A stretch of 33,464 nt of DNA, taken from positions 1 to 33,464 of the forward strand of contig BQJP01000028.1 of the NCBI GenBank assembly GCA_021604765.1, in the 5' to 3' direction. Made by a program: the position numbers and the translations under genes. Numbering within the stretch: position 1 is the first letter of the stretch; every line of letters begins with the position of its first letter. Positions 18,100 to 25,882 of the stretch are shown here, one piece after another. The notes below the pieces were generated by a model, which saw only the letters and a list, made by a program, of their open reading frames with translations, was not told the DNA's origin and searched no databases. This DNA comes from Thermodesulfobacteriota bacterium (GTDB lineage Bacteria > Desulfobacterota_D > UBA1144 > Nemesobacterales > UBA2774).

Positions 18100-19464
18100 T
18101 TATGATTGATTATTAAGCACTTCATCCATGCATAATATTATTCTCTCTGTAAGCATCTCCGAGTATGGTCCCTCAATGATATCTAAATGTTCTCCGGGAA
18201 AGTCATAAATATCTAAATTTCCGCTAACAACTCTATCCCAACCAAGTTTGGGTTCGATATTATAGCGTAGAGTTTCTCTTCTGCGAACTGCGCGGAATAA
18301 AACTACATCATCAGGATATATATTATAGACTGCCTCATCGGGTACTTTCTCAAAGCCGCGATTTTCTATCAACCCCATAATGTTTTCTTTAATACGGCCG
18401 AGAGTATCAGTTAAACCTATTTTTGGTATTCCCGTAAGTATTGAAATTAGTTGTTTGTGTTTAGGAAGAGCTGTTCTCCCTCCTGGTCCAAAAGAATCAA
18501 GCAAAAAAAGTCGTCCTACTTTATGATTGCTTGCTCTTAACTGCTGAGCCATTTCAAAAGCTATGTTTCCGCCCAGACATGCCCCTATTAGAAAGTAAGG
18601 TCCTTCAGGTTGCACTTTTTGCATTTCCTCAATATAGTGTTTTGCCAGATCTTCGGTTTTGTCAGGCATCGTCCTATTTTTCTCTTGCGGTGGTAATGTA
18701 ATTCCGTAATGTAGCCCATATAAGGGTTGGTTTCTAAGGTTTTTTGATAACATTTTATAATGCTCTAGACCTTCTCCCAATGTATGAACTCCAAAGAGGG
18801 GTGGTCTGGATCCATTTGTTTTTATTGGAACTATGGATTTCCAGGTATCAGATTTTTCATTGTCAATTGTTTCTGTGTCTCCAGCTTCAACCTCAGAAAT
18901 TACTTCTTGCTTCTTAGCTATCTCATATATAGTTTGAAATTGGAAAAGTTCTTTTAGAGTGATCTTAACGCCTTCTTTGTTAACCATTGTGACAAATTGA
19001 ATTCCGCTAATTGAATCTCCACCTAGTTCGAAGAAGTTTTCATGAATCCCGATTTGATCTATTCCTAATAGTTCTTTCCAAATATTGGCTATGAGTATTT
19101 CAGCATCTGATGAAGGTAAAGCTATTTCTTTTTCTTTAGCTGAGCCATCTATCTTTCCCAGCTCTTTTATAGCATTCATATCTATTTTGCCCCCTGGCGT
19201 AAGTGGCAAAGAGTCAAGAAATATAAACCTAGAAGGTATCATGTAGCTCGGAAGGTAAGCTGATAGATATGTGCGTAAAATTTGTGAATCAACTTTTTTA
19301 TCATTAGCAGAATTATTTTCTTGTGCAATTAAATAAGCAACGATCTGTTTATTGCTTTTATCTTCTGTTTGAGAACTATTATTAGACTTTTCTTCTAACC
19401 TAAGTCTTAGCAGTTCCTGCTTGATGTTAGATAAATTCTCAACGCGTTCTAAGATTGTGCTCAT
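18100..19464 (-). CDS. NRPS protein 2: adenylation C-subdomain, carrier domain, thioesterase with Cys nucleophile
   Basis: The second half of a split synthetase, 454 residues from ATG 19464. Residues 1-30 are a charged helix (LERVENLSNIKQELLRLRLEE) like the lead-in of many NRPS proteins. Residues 40-103 are the adenylation C-terminal subdomain only: motif A9 LPSYMIPSRF and motif A10 PLTPGGKID with catalytic Lys 93. A carrier domain follows (about 115-185), with the phosphopantetheine site ENFFELGGDSISG at Ser 151. A thioesterase covers 220-454, with nucleophile motif GACLGG in which Cys 296 replaces the usual Ser, probable Asp 323 (LLDSFGP) and His 426 (GEHLDI). The frame also opens at TTG/ATG codons up to 19521, but those overlap protein 1. 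It begins 14 bases after the stop of NRPS protein 1, in another frame. Protein 2 has no adenylation core of its own, so it must work with protein 1. Confidence 0.9.
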   Translation of the reverse strand: MSTILERVENLSNIKQELLRLRLEEKSNNSSQTEDKSNKQIVAYLIAQENNSANDKKVDSQILRTYLSAYLPSYMIPSRFIFLDSLPLTPGGKIDMNAIKELGKIDGSAKEKEIALPSSDAEILIANIWKELLGIDQIGIHENFFELGGDSISGIQFVTMVNKEGVKITLKELFQFQTIYEIAKKQEVISEVEAGDTETIDNEKSDTWKSIVPIKTNGSRPPLFGVHTLGEGLEHYKMLSKNLRNQPLYGLHYGITLPPQEKNRTMPDKTEDLAKHYIEEMQKVQPEGPYFLIGACLGGNIAFEMAQQLRASNHKVGRLFLLDSFGPGGRTALPKHKQLISILTGIPKIGLTDTLGRIKENIMGLIENRGFEKVPDEAVYNIYPDDVVLFRAVRRRETLRYNIEPKLGWDRVVSGNLDIYDFPGEHLDIIEGPYSEMLTERIILCMDEVLNNQS

Positions 19465-19478
19465 TTTATTGCCCTGAA

Positions 19479-22400
19479 TTATTTTATTGCTTTTACCGTC
19501 ATCATAGAGTCTGCCCACCAATAATTACAGTCTTCAGGAGGACGTAATGATTCAACTTTGCTTAGAGTGTAGGATTTGAAATATTTAAGCAGTAATCTTT
19601 GATGCCGTCTGCTAAAAGAGTCTATTTCATTAGTATAATAAGTGAAAATACCTCCATCTCTAAGATGCCCAGCGGCAGTCGAAAAAAAGTGTTCGGCAAA
19701 AGTAATATCTTTAATTGCGTATTCAATGAATTCTTCTTCACTAAGAGGGTAGGTGTCAAAAAATACTCCATCATAGCTCTCTAATTGATCTGTAACATCC
19801 TGCCACTGACCAAAAACCAACCTGATATCGTTCTCAGGGTACTGCTCTTTCCATTTATTAAAACTTTCTACAACTTCTTCATTGCATTCAATGATTGTAT
19901 GTGATTTAACCCCGAATTCCTGAATAAAAGTTGAGGAAATTCCCATTCCAAATCCGACTTCAAGCACATCACCATGAGCTTCGGTTACTATCTCGGCCAT
20001 AGCTTTCATAAGCGGACGTTCCCAATCCTGCATTACCTGCTGGCCTTCGATTACTAACTGGCTGTCATTAAATTCAGCTTTACTCTTGTCCCAATTATCT
20101 TCTATTTGAACTCTCTCGGAACCTGTAACAAACCTTTTCGTTACAGTATCCAAATTTATTAGATCATCGACAAATTCATCGACACTTCTTTGTAGTGTCC
20201 AGTTCCTCTGGTTTTCCTGAGGTGGGTTGATGAATTCAGGAGTTTTGATCTCAAGCGTGATTTCAAAATCTGAAGTTTTACGTTTCAATGTAGTTCCTCC
20301 CTCGATGTTAGCCCCTGATAATTCTTGACAAATTTTCTGGGCCTCATCTTCTGACATTCTTTCAACTTCGCCTAGAATATCTAGCGCAATAGCTTTATCC
20401 ATAATTTCCAGCTGATTTGTAATTTCAGCAGAATTATTCGTATTTGAATCACTAATATCTTTTATTTGTTTTATAGATTTAGTTGTAACGACAACATCTG
20501 CAATATCAGGGTGCTCACTGATAACGTTGGATATTTCATCAAGTTCTATCCGATATCCTCCTATATTTACCTGGTTATCTAGCCGGCCCAAAAATTCTAG
20601 ATTACCATCTAGGGAGTATCGGGCGAGATCGCCTGTTTTGTAGATACGGCTTCCGGGATTTTCCGAAAAGGGATTTGGGATAAAACTCTCAGCTGTAAGA
20701 TCGGGTCTATTTATGTACTCACGTGCGAGCCCAATGCCTCCTATAAAAAGCTCTGCTGCCACATGAATTGGAACAGGATTTAGCCCGTCGTCTACAATAT
20801 ATGCAGTGGAATTTGATATCGGACGGCCAATTGAAATATTTGCAGAGTTTTTATCACAAACCCAACATGTTGCATCAATTGATGTTTCAGTGGGTCCATA
20901 GCAATTGTGGAGCTCAGCTGATTTGAAATGCGAAAAGAAGCTGTCTCGCACGCTTGGTTGTAAGGATTCACCACCACAAGTTACACACCTTAGTGCATTG
21001 TTGAGTTCTTTTGACTTCTCAGTTACTAGTCTTAGCATAGTTGGGACAAAGTCCGCAAAAGTTACATTTTCTCTCGATATGGTTTCTGCTAAGTATTCTG
21101 GGTCTTGGTAGTTCTCAGAGCTTGAGAGTATTAAACACGCGCCTGTAGTTAAAGGGGCAAAGATCTGCCATATAGAAGCATCAAAACTAATTGAAGCTGA
21201 TTGCAGAAAACGATCCTCTTTGGATAATTTGCTAATATCTTCTCCCCAAAGTAGGCGGTTTGCTATTCCTTTATGTGTAATTGAAACCCCTTTAGGTTTT
21301 CCAGTAGACCCAGAAGTGTAGATTACATACGCAATGTTATTCGCCTCAACGAGATCTACAGGGTTTTCTGTCTCAAAGTTTTCAATTTCATTAGATTTTG
21401 CATCAAGGTATATAAAATGGACTTTGTCATGGAAATCAAATTTTTCCAGTAAGCTCTTCTTGCTGATTATAAATCTAGTATTAGATTGTGAGATTATGTA
21501 ATTAAGTCTGTTTTCAGGGTAGCTCAGATCTAGAGGTACATAGACTCCCCCTGATTTTAGGATTCCTAGGATGTTTATTATTAACTCTATTGAATTATCT
21601 AAGCCAAGACCTACTTTTACTTCAGGTCCAGTGCCCAAGGATCTTAGGTAATGAGCGACCTGATTAGATCTACTGTTTAACTCTTCATAGGTAATGTTTT
21701 GCCCTTCAAATGATACGGCTATTGTATCCGGAGTACTTTTTGCCTGCTCTTCAAACAATCTCTGTATAGATTGCACATTTCCGTAATCCTTATTGTTTGA
21801 GTTCCAAATTTCTGTGATTAACTTAAGCTCTTCATTTGTTAATAGACTAAAGTCGCATATACAGGACTCAGGGTTCTGGAGAGCACTCTCTATTACTACC
21901 TGGAAATGGCTTATGAATTGCTTTGCAGACTGAGAGCTAAATAAATCCGAATCATAATTATATTTGATCTTTATATGATCATTTTCTATAGAAAGAATTA
22001 GAACTGTGTCACATCTAATGCTGAATTCTTCTATTTCTGAAATATCGTCTTCAGATATCGGATCTTGGGAAAGAGAATCGGGAATATTACAAACAACAAA
22101 CATATTTTGAAATATAGGGGCTCTGCTAGTTTGATTTTCATTCCCAGCATCTTTCAGGATTTCGGTAAATGGATAGTTCTTGTTAATAATTGCTTCATTT
22201 ACTATTTTTGATGTTTTTTTGAAAAGTTCGCTGAAGCTTGAGTTGTTGTCGATATCCATTCTTAATGCAATTGGATTTGTATATGTTTTCTCTTCTGAAT
22301 CTTCTAATAAACTATCTGTAGAAATTGAGCCCGTAATAATGTCATGAGTACTTGTGTATCTCATTAATGTCGCATTATATAAAGAAAGTAAAAGCGTAAA

Positions 22401-22616
22401 GAGTGAGACTTCTTCTTTCTCAGACAGAATTGTAAGCCCATTTAGTATTTTTTCATCAAGATCGATAGTTTCCTCTTCAAGCAGGAATGACTGCACTGGT
22501 GGTCTTCGATATTCAGAGGGGATTTCTGTTACAGGAAGCACTCCGCTCAACTTACTATGCCAGTATTCTTTTTGCTCTTCTAAGCTATTTATTGATATAT
22601 TAATCTTTAACTCCAT
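19479..22616 (-). CDS. NRPS protein 1: half condensation domain, adenylation core, GAMT-like methyltransferase
   Basis: The first half of a split NRPS, 1045 residues. Residues 10-265 match only the C-terminal lobe of a condensation domain, entering at EQKEYWHSKLSG and holding the later motifs (TSRAPIFQNMF); the catalytic HHxxxDG is absent. The adenylation core covers 285-710: A3 YTSGSTGKPKG (433-443), A4 FDAS (478-481), A5 NCYGPTET (571-578), A7 YKTGDLAR, A8 GRLDNQVNIGGYRIELDEI (usual KIRG changed to NIGG). By alignment to GrsA PheA I read the pocket as D479, A480, W483, D522, V545, C547, C572, I580, D581. Residues 855-1045 look like guanidinoacetate N-methyltransferase: VMQDWERPLM, VLEVGFGMGIS, IIECNEEV, FDTYPLSEEE, RPPEDCNYW. 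The protein stops at the natural end of that domain; adenylation motifs A9 and A10 lie on the next protein. The start overlaps the upstream methyltransferase gene by ten bases. Confidence 0.92.
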   Translation of the reverse strand: MELKINISINSLEEQKEYWHSKLSGVLPVTEIPSEYRRPPVQSFLLEEETIDLDEKILNGLTILSEKEEVSLFTLLLSLYNATLMRYTSTHDIITGSISTDSLLEDSEEKTYTNPIALRMDIDNNSSFSELFKKTSKIVNEAIINKNYPFTEILKDAGNENQTSRAPIFQNMFVVCNIPDSLSQDPISEDDISEIEEFSIRCDTVLILSIENDHIKIKYNYDSDLFSSQSAKQFISHFQVVIESALQNPESCICDFSLLTNEELKLITEIWNSNNKDYGNVQSIQRLFEEQAKSTPDTIAVSFEGQNITYEELNSRSNQVAHYLRSLGTGPEVKVGLGLDNSIELIINILGILKSGGVYVPLDLSYPENRLNYIISQSNTRFIISKKSLLEKFDFHDKVHFIYLDAKSNEIENFETENPVDLVEANNIAYVIYTSGSTGKPKGVSITHKGIANRLLWGEDISKLSKEDRFLQSASISFDASIWQIFAPLTTGACLILSSSENYQDPEYLAETISRENVTFADFVPTMLRLVTEKSKELNNALRCVTCGGESLQPSVRDSFFSHFKSAELHNCYGPTETSIDATCWVCDKNSANISIGRPISNSTAYIVDDGLNPVPIHVAAELFIGGIGLAREYINRPDLTAESFIPNPFSENPGSRIYKTGDLARYSLDGNLEFLGRLDNQVNIGGYRIELDEISNVISEHPDIADVVVTTKSIKQIKDISDSNTNNSAEITNQLEIMDKAIALDILGEVERMSEDEAQKICQELSGANIEGGTTLKRKTSDFEITLEIKTPEFINPPQENQRNWTLQRSVDEFVDDLINLDTVTKRFVTGSERVQIEDNWDKSKAEFNDSQLVIEGQQVMQDWERPLMKAMAEIVTEAHGDVLEVGFGMGISSTFIQEFGVKSHTIIECNEEVVESFNKWKEQYPENDIRLVFGQWQDVTDQLESYDGVFFDTYPLSEEEFIEYAIKDITFAEHFFSTAAGHLRDGGIFTYYTNEIDSFSRRHQRLLLKYFKSYTLSKVESLRPPEDCNYWWADSMMTVKAIK

Positions 22617-23923
22617 GACAACGCCTTCTCAGCTTTCTTCGTTTCTCCAGTGGAGCGCAAATAAGGGTATGCCGGGGTCGTTAGTTTAAGCCTATGATTG
22701 TTTGTCGTTAGAAAATTGGATCTTATGCCGAGATTTTCAAATACATCACACATATACTTTGTTCCGTCGCATAAGCTTACGATATCTCTATCAATTTCGT
22801 TATGCGGTAAAGAAGGATATTCGCGTTGATTTTCCGATAGTTCATATTTGCCGTTTTGTTGTTCAATGTAAACCCTATAAACAGTGTCATTGTTTATAAA
22901 TTTAGTGCCTAGAAACTCTTCGCACATTTCTCTTTCAGATTTGCGGGTTCTGTTCGTATCTGATCTCTGGAGGTAAAACCACAGATTCGGAGAATTTTCC
23001 AACATCAAGAGATTTGTTATGTTCCATCTTTCCAGATCGGATAAGGAATTATACTGTTCTTGTAAATTTTCATTATTGAAATTGATATTCCATGAATAGG
23101 TTCCCGCTGCTTTATCAAAGATATCGATACAAGGTGCTAGGAGTTCAAGACCGCTTTTGCTAGCCAGATTCTGAAGAGATTCTATAGTGTAATTATGTAA
23201 AATTGGCTGAAGAAGTTCATCAGCAAACATCGATTCATCGCAATCATTGTAACTTTTTAAGAAATCTGCCATATTGTTATTTTCACTATAGTTTTGAATC
23301 AAATTCTTAGCCAGTAGCAGTTCTCTATCAAAATCTATATCTTCATTATCTCTATTGTTGCCCAGTAGTCTTATCGCTTTTTGGAACGCGGTTTGGTTTA
23401 TTACGTGATAGTGGTTATATACCATTAGTTCTAATATGCCTATGGTCTTTAAAGCTTTTGCAAGCTTGATTAATGTGGCTTCCGGGTTTACAGTGTGGTG
23501 AATAACCCCAGTGCATACTATATAGTCGAACGAATCACTGTAACCTATAGTGTTTATGTTCTCTTCTTTAAGCTCTAAGTTTCTTATACCAAGTTCTTTT
23601 GCAGTATCAGCGCAGAGTTTTAGTGATTTGTTTGATATATCAGATCCTACAATATTAGCCTCAGGAAACTTAAGAGCGGTGTAGATTGCCTGGTTGGTTC
23701 CGCATCCTGCGACCCAAATGTTCGGATTCTCCGGGATTACTTCATGAGCCCAGCTACCTATACTTTGATTGATCATCCTCGACTCAAAGTAAGGATCTTC
23801 AACAAAACCAAAAGATTTGGGTCTCCATGGGTATGGAAACCTACTATAAAATCTGCTGTTTATTCTGTCTGCAGATTCCTGAGTATTTGCTAAGTACAGA
23901 TTTTGGTTGTCACTTTCTGGCAT
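22607..23923 (-). CDS. SAM-dependent methyltransferase of the NRPS operon
   Basis: A 438-residue class I methyltransferase. The N-terminal segment FYSRFPYPWRP leads into the SAM-binding motif IWVAGCGTNQAIYTAL (about 68-83), an acidic second motif (IVGSDISNKSL) and the FDYIVCTGVIHHTVNPEATL motif. This form (AGCGTNQA, GVIHH) is a common family in marine and cyanobacterial genomes whose substrates are mostly unknown. About 110 C-terminal residues beyond the fold (from about 325) have no motif I recognise. The stop overlaps the NRPS start by ten bases, which ties it to the pathway. It could methylate the carrier-bound or released product on O, N or C; the sequence does not say which. Confidence 0.88.
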   Translation of the reverse strand: MPESDNQNLYLANTQESADRINSRFYSRFPYPWRPKSFGFVEDPYFESRMINQSIGSWAHEVIPENPNIWVAGCGTNQAIYTALKFPEANIVGSDISNKSLKLCADTAKELGIRNLELKEENINTIGYSDSFDYIVCTGVIHHTVNPEATLIKLAKALKTIGILELMVYNHYHVINQTAFQKAIRLLGNNRDNEDIDFDRELLLAKNLIQNYSENNNMADFLKSYNDCDESMFADELLQPILHNYTIESLQNLASKSGLELLAPCIDIFDKAAGTYSWNINFNNENLQEQYNSLSDLERWNITNLLMLENSPNLWFYLQRSDTNRTRKSEREMCEEFLGTKFINNDTVYRVYIEQQNGKYELSENQREYPSLPHNEIDRDIVSLCDGTKYMCDVFENLGIRSNFLTTNNHRLKLTTPAYPYLRSTGETKKAEKALSWS

Positions 23924-24067
23924 AAATATTCCCAGACTATTTTAGGATTACCATAATTGAATTAAATTTAAACCTATAAAGAAACTATCTGCGACCCATA
24001 ATGTTCGTTTGTCTTTTAATTATTCTTTGTTTTTCAAGAATTCCTTGTTGATTATATATTTTATACT

Positions 24068-25837
24068 CTATATGTTATTGCGCAATATTAGAAAGTTTCC
24101 AAGAACTAGTAAATCAAGACCTGCGAATAGAAAAGTCTCGATTGCTTCGCTGGGGCTGCATACAATTGGCTGTCCTTTTACATTAAAGGAAGTGTTTAGG
24201 ATTATTGGGATACCGCTTATTTTTCCGAATTCGTTGATAACTGTCCAGAATCGTTGATTCTTTTCTTTACATACAGTTTGCACACGTGCGGAGCCATCTA
24301 CATGAGTTATCGCAGGTAGATTCTTCCGAAAATTCTCTCTGACTCTTGTAACAAAGAGCATATATGAATAAATGTCTTCGTCCCCTTTTGCGATTTCAAA
24401 GTATGTATTTGCTTCTTCTTCTATCACTGCAGGAGCAAAAGGGCGAAATCCCTCTCGTTTTTTGATTAAACTATTTACTCGATCTCGCATCTCGGGATCT
24501 CTAGGATCAGCTAAAATACTACGGTTTCCCAAAGCTCTCGGACCAAATTCCATACGTTCTTGAAAATAACCTACAATCTTTCCTTGGTTTATATACTCTG
24601 CAAGTCTCTTTGCCAGTTCTTTAAATGACTCGTAGTGTTTATACTCGATACCAACCTCTTTATTAAGCAAATGCATAATGTCATCATTTTCATATTCAGG
24701 CCCCCAATACGGAAGTGCCATTTTTTTATGATAGGGTCTTGAGCTCTTTTGATTGACTATATACAGTCCAGCTCCAACTGCAGTCCCGTCATCACCAGCA
24801 GCGGGTTGAATAAAAATGTCTTTAAATATTCTGCTTCTTTTTATTAATCCGTTTGCTGTACAGTTAAGCGCCACTCCGCCCGCCATACAGAGATTCTTTT
24901 GCCCGGTCTCCTTCTTAAAATAACGAAGTACATGCATGAGCGATGATTCCAGAGCTGCTTGGAGCCCCGCGGCTATATCCATATGGTCCTGTGTGATTTC
25001 AGAATCGTTTTCTCTTTTTGGACCAAATATATTTACCAGAGAATCAAGTGTTCTTCTGTAAGTTTCTTTGTCTTCATTAGTTTCATTCAAGAATAAAAGG
25101 GGAATGGTATATGTACCGTTGTCTTTTAAATTTATAAAGTCCATAATCTTGGCAAAGTACTTTCTCCTATCACCATAAGGAGCAAGTCCCATAACTTTGT
25201 ATTCATCCATACCCATCTGGAAACCAAGATAAATTGTGAAAACTCCGTATAGTATTCCCAGGGAATGAAGGGCCGGAATTTGCTCAATGATTTCGATTTC
25301 ATTTCCCGAACCGATTGCAATTGTTGCGCTATGCACTTCGCCCATTCCATCGCTTACTAGAATAAGAGATTCATCAAAACCGCTTGGGTAAAAAGCGCTT
25401 GCGGCATGAGCGATATGGTGAGGCACTTGTACTAGTTTTTCGGACATATTACTTGATGGGAGGTTTTGCTCAAGAACTTTTATTAAAGCTTCTTTTGAAT
25501 AGACCTGGGAAAATTGTTTCTCTAAATATTCGTCCTTTAAATACAGATCTCTAAAGGGTTCATAATCGAAGCCGTGCGCTATAAAATCAATATTATCTAA
25601 GCTAATATTCTTTGAATTAAGGCAGTATTCTATTGCATTTATGGGAAATAGGTTTGTTGCTTTTTCCCGGTTGAACCTTTCCTCGGCTACAGCAGATATT
25701 ACCCCTTCTTCGCTCACAAGTGCTGCTGCAGAATCGAAGCCCTGAGCAATTCTATAGTATCCTTTCTCAAGATCAGGAAACATAGTTTTTTTAAACAATA
25801 CGCTATTATTTAATCCGCTAATACCAATTATGTTCAT
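24068..25837 (-). CDS. Carbamoyltransferase, NodU/TobZ/CmcH family
   Basis: This family transfers a carbamoyl group from carbamoyl phosphate, through a carbamoyl-adenylate, to a hydroxyl or similar group of a natural product. The 589 residues match the family. The Kae1-like N-terminal domain has VPHHIAHAASAFYPS (His 140, 141 and 144, metal-binding) and LVSDGMGE; AGGVALNCTANG is also present. The YrdC-like C-terminal domain has MEFGPRALGNRSILADPR, VDGSARVQTV and ILNTSFNVKGQP. Near the N-terminus the usual His-Asp pair of the QGHD/FHDxSAA motif reads QGFDSAAALV, so the first His is Phe 34. The gene lies 46 bases after the MbtH-fusion gene and 144 bases before the methyltransferase, on the same strand. 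A tailoring role on the NRPS product is inferred. Confidence 0.92.
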   Translation of the reverse strand: MNIIGISGLNNSVLFKKTMFPDLEKGYYRIAQGFDSAAALVSEEGVISAVAEERFNREKATNLFPINAIEYCLNSKNISLDNIDFIAHGFDYEPFRDLYLKDEYLEKQFSQVYSKEALIKVLEQNLPSSNMSEKLVQVPHHIAHAASAFYPSGFDESLILVSDGMGEVHSATIAIGSGNEIEIIEQIPALHSLGILYGVFTIYLGFQMGMDEYKVMGLAPYGDRRKYFAKIMDFINLKDNGTYTIPLLFLNETNEDKETYRRTLDSLVNIFGPKRENDSEITQDHMDIAAGLQAALESSLMHVLRYFKKETGQKNLCMAGGVALNCTANGLIKRSRIFKDIFIQPAAGDDGTAVGAGLYIVNQKSSRPYHKKMALPYWGPEYENDDIMHLLNKEVGIEYKHYESFKELAKRLAEYINQGKIVGYFQERMEFGPRALGNRSILADPRDPEMRDRVNSLIKKREGFRPFAPAVIEEEANTYFEIAKGDEDIYSYMLFVTRVRENFRKNLPAITHVDGSARVQTVCKEKNQRFWTVINEFGKISGIPIILNTSFNVKGQPIVCSPSEAIETFLFAGLDLLVLGNFLILRNNI

Positions 25838-25882
25838 TTTGTGGTTTTATTTGGGCTTAGAGTTAATTTGAGTACACTCTTA

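Noticed and set aside
19465-19481. A simple frameshift or pseudogene at the NRPS gene junction
   Set aside because: Both flanking domains are intact, the first ends at the natural GAMT end, and the second has its own start. It cannot be fully excluded without read data, so it is kept as a check in the findings.
19465-19521. A longer start for NRPS protein 2 overlapping the end of protein 1
   Set aside because: The extra 19 residues translate the end of the methyltransferase domain in another frame. The ATG at 19464 gives a natural N-terminal helix.
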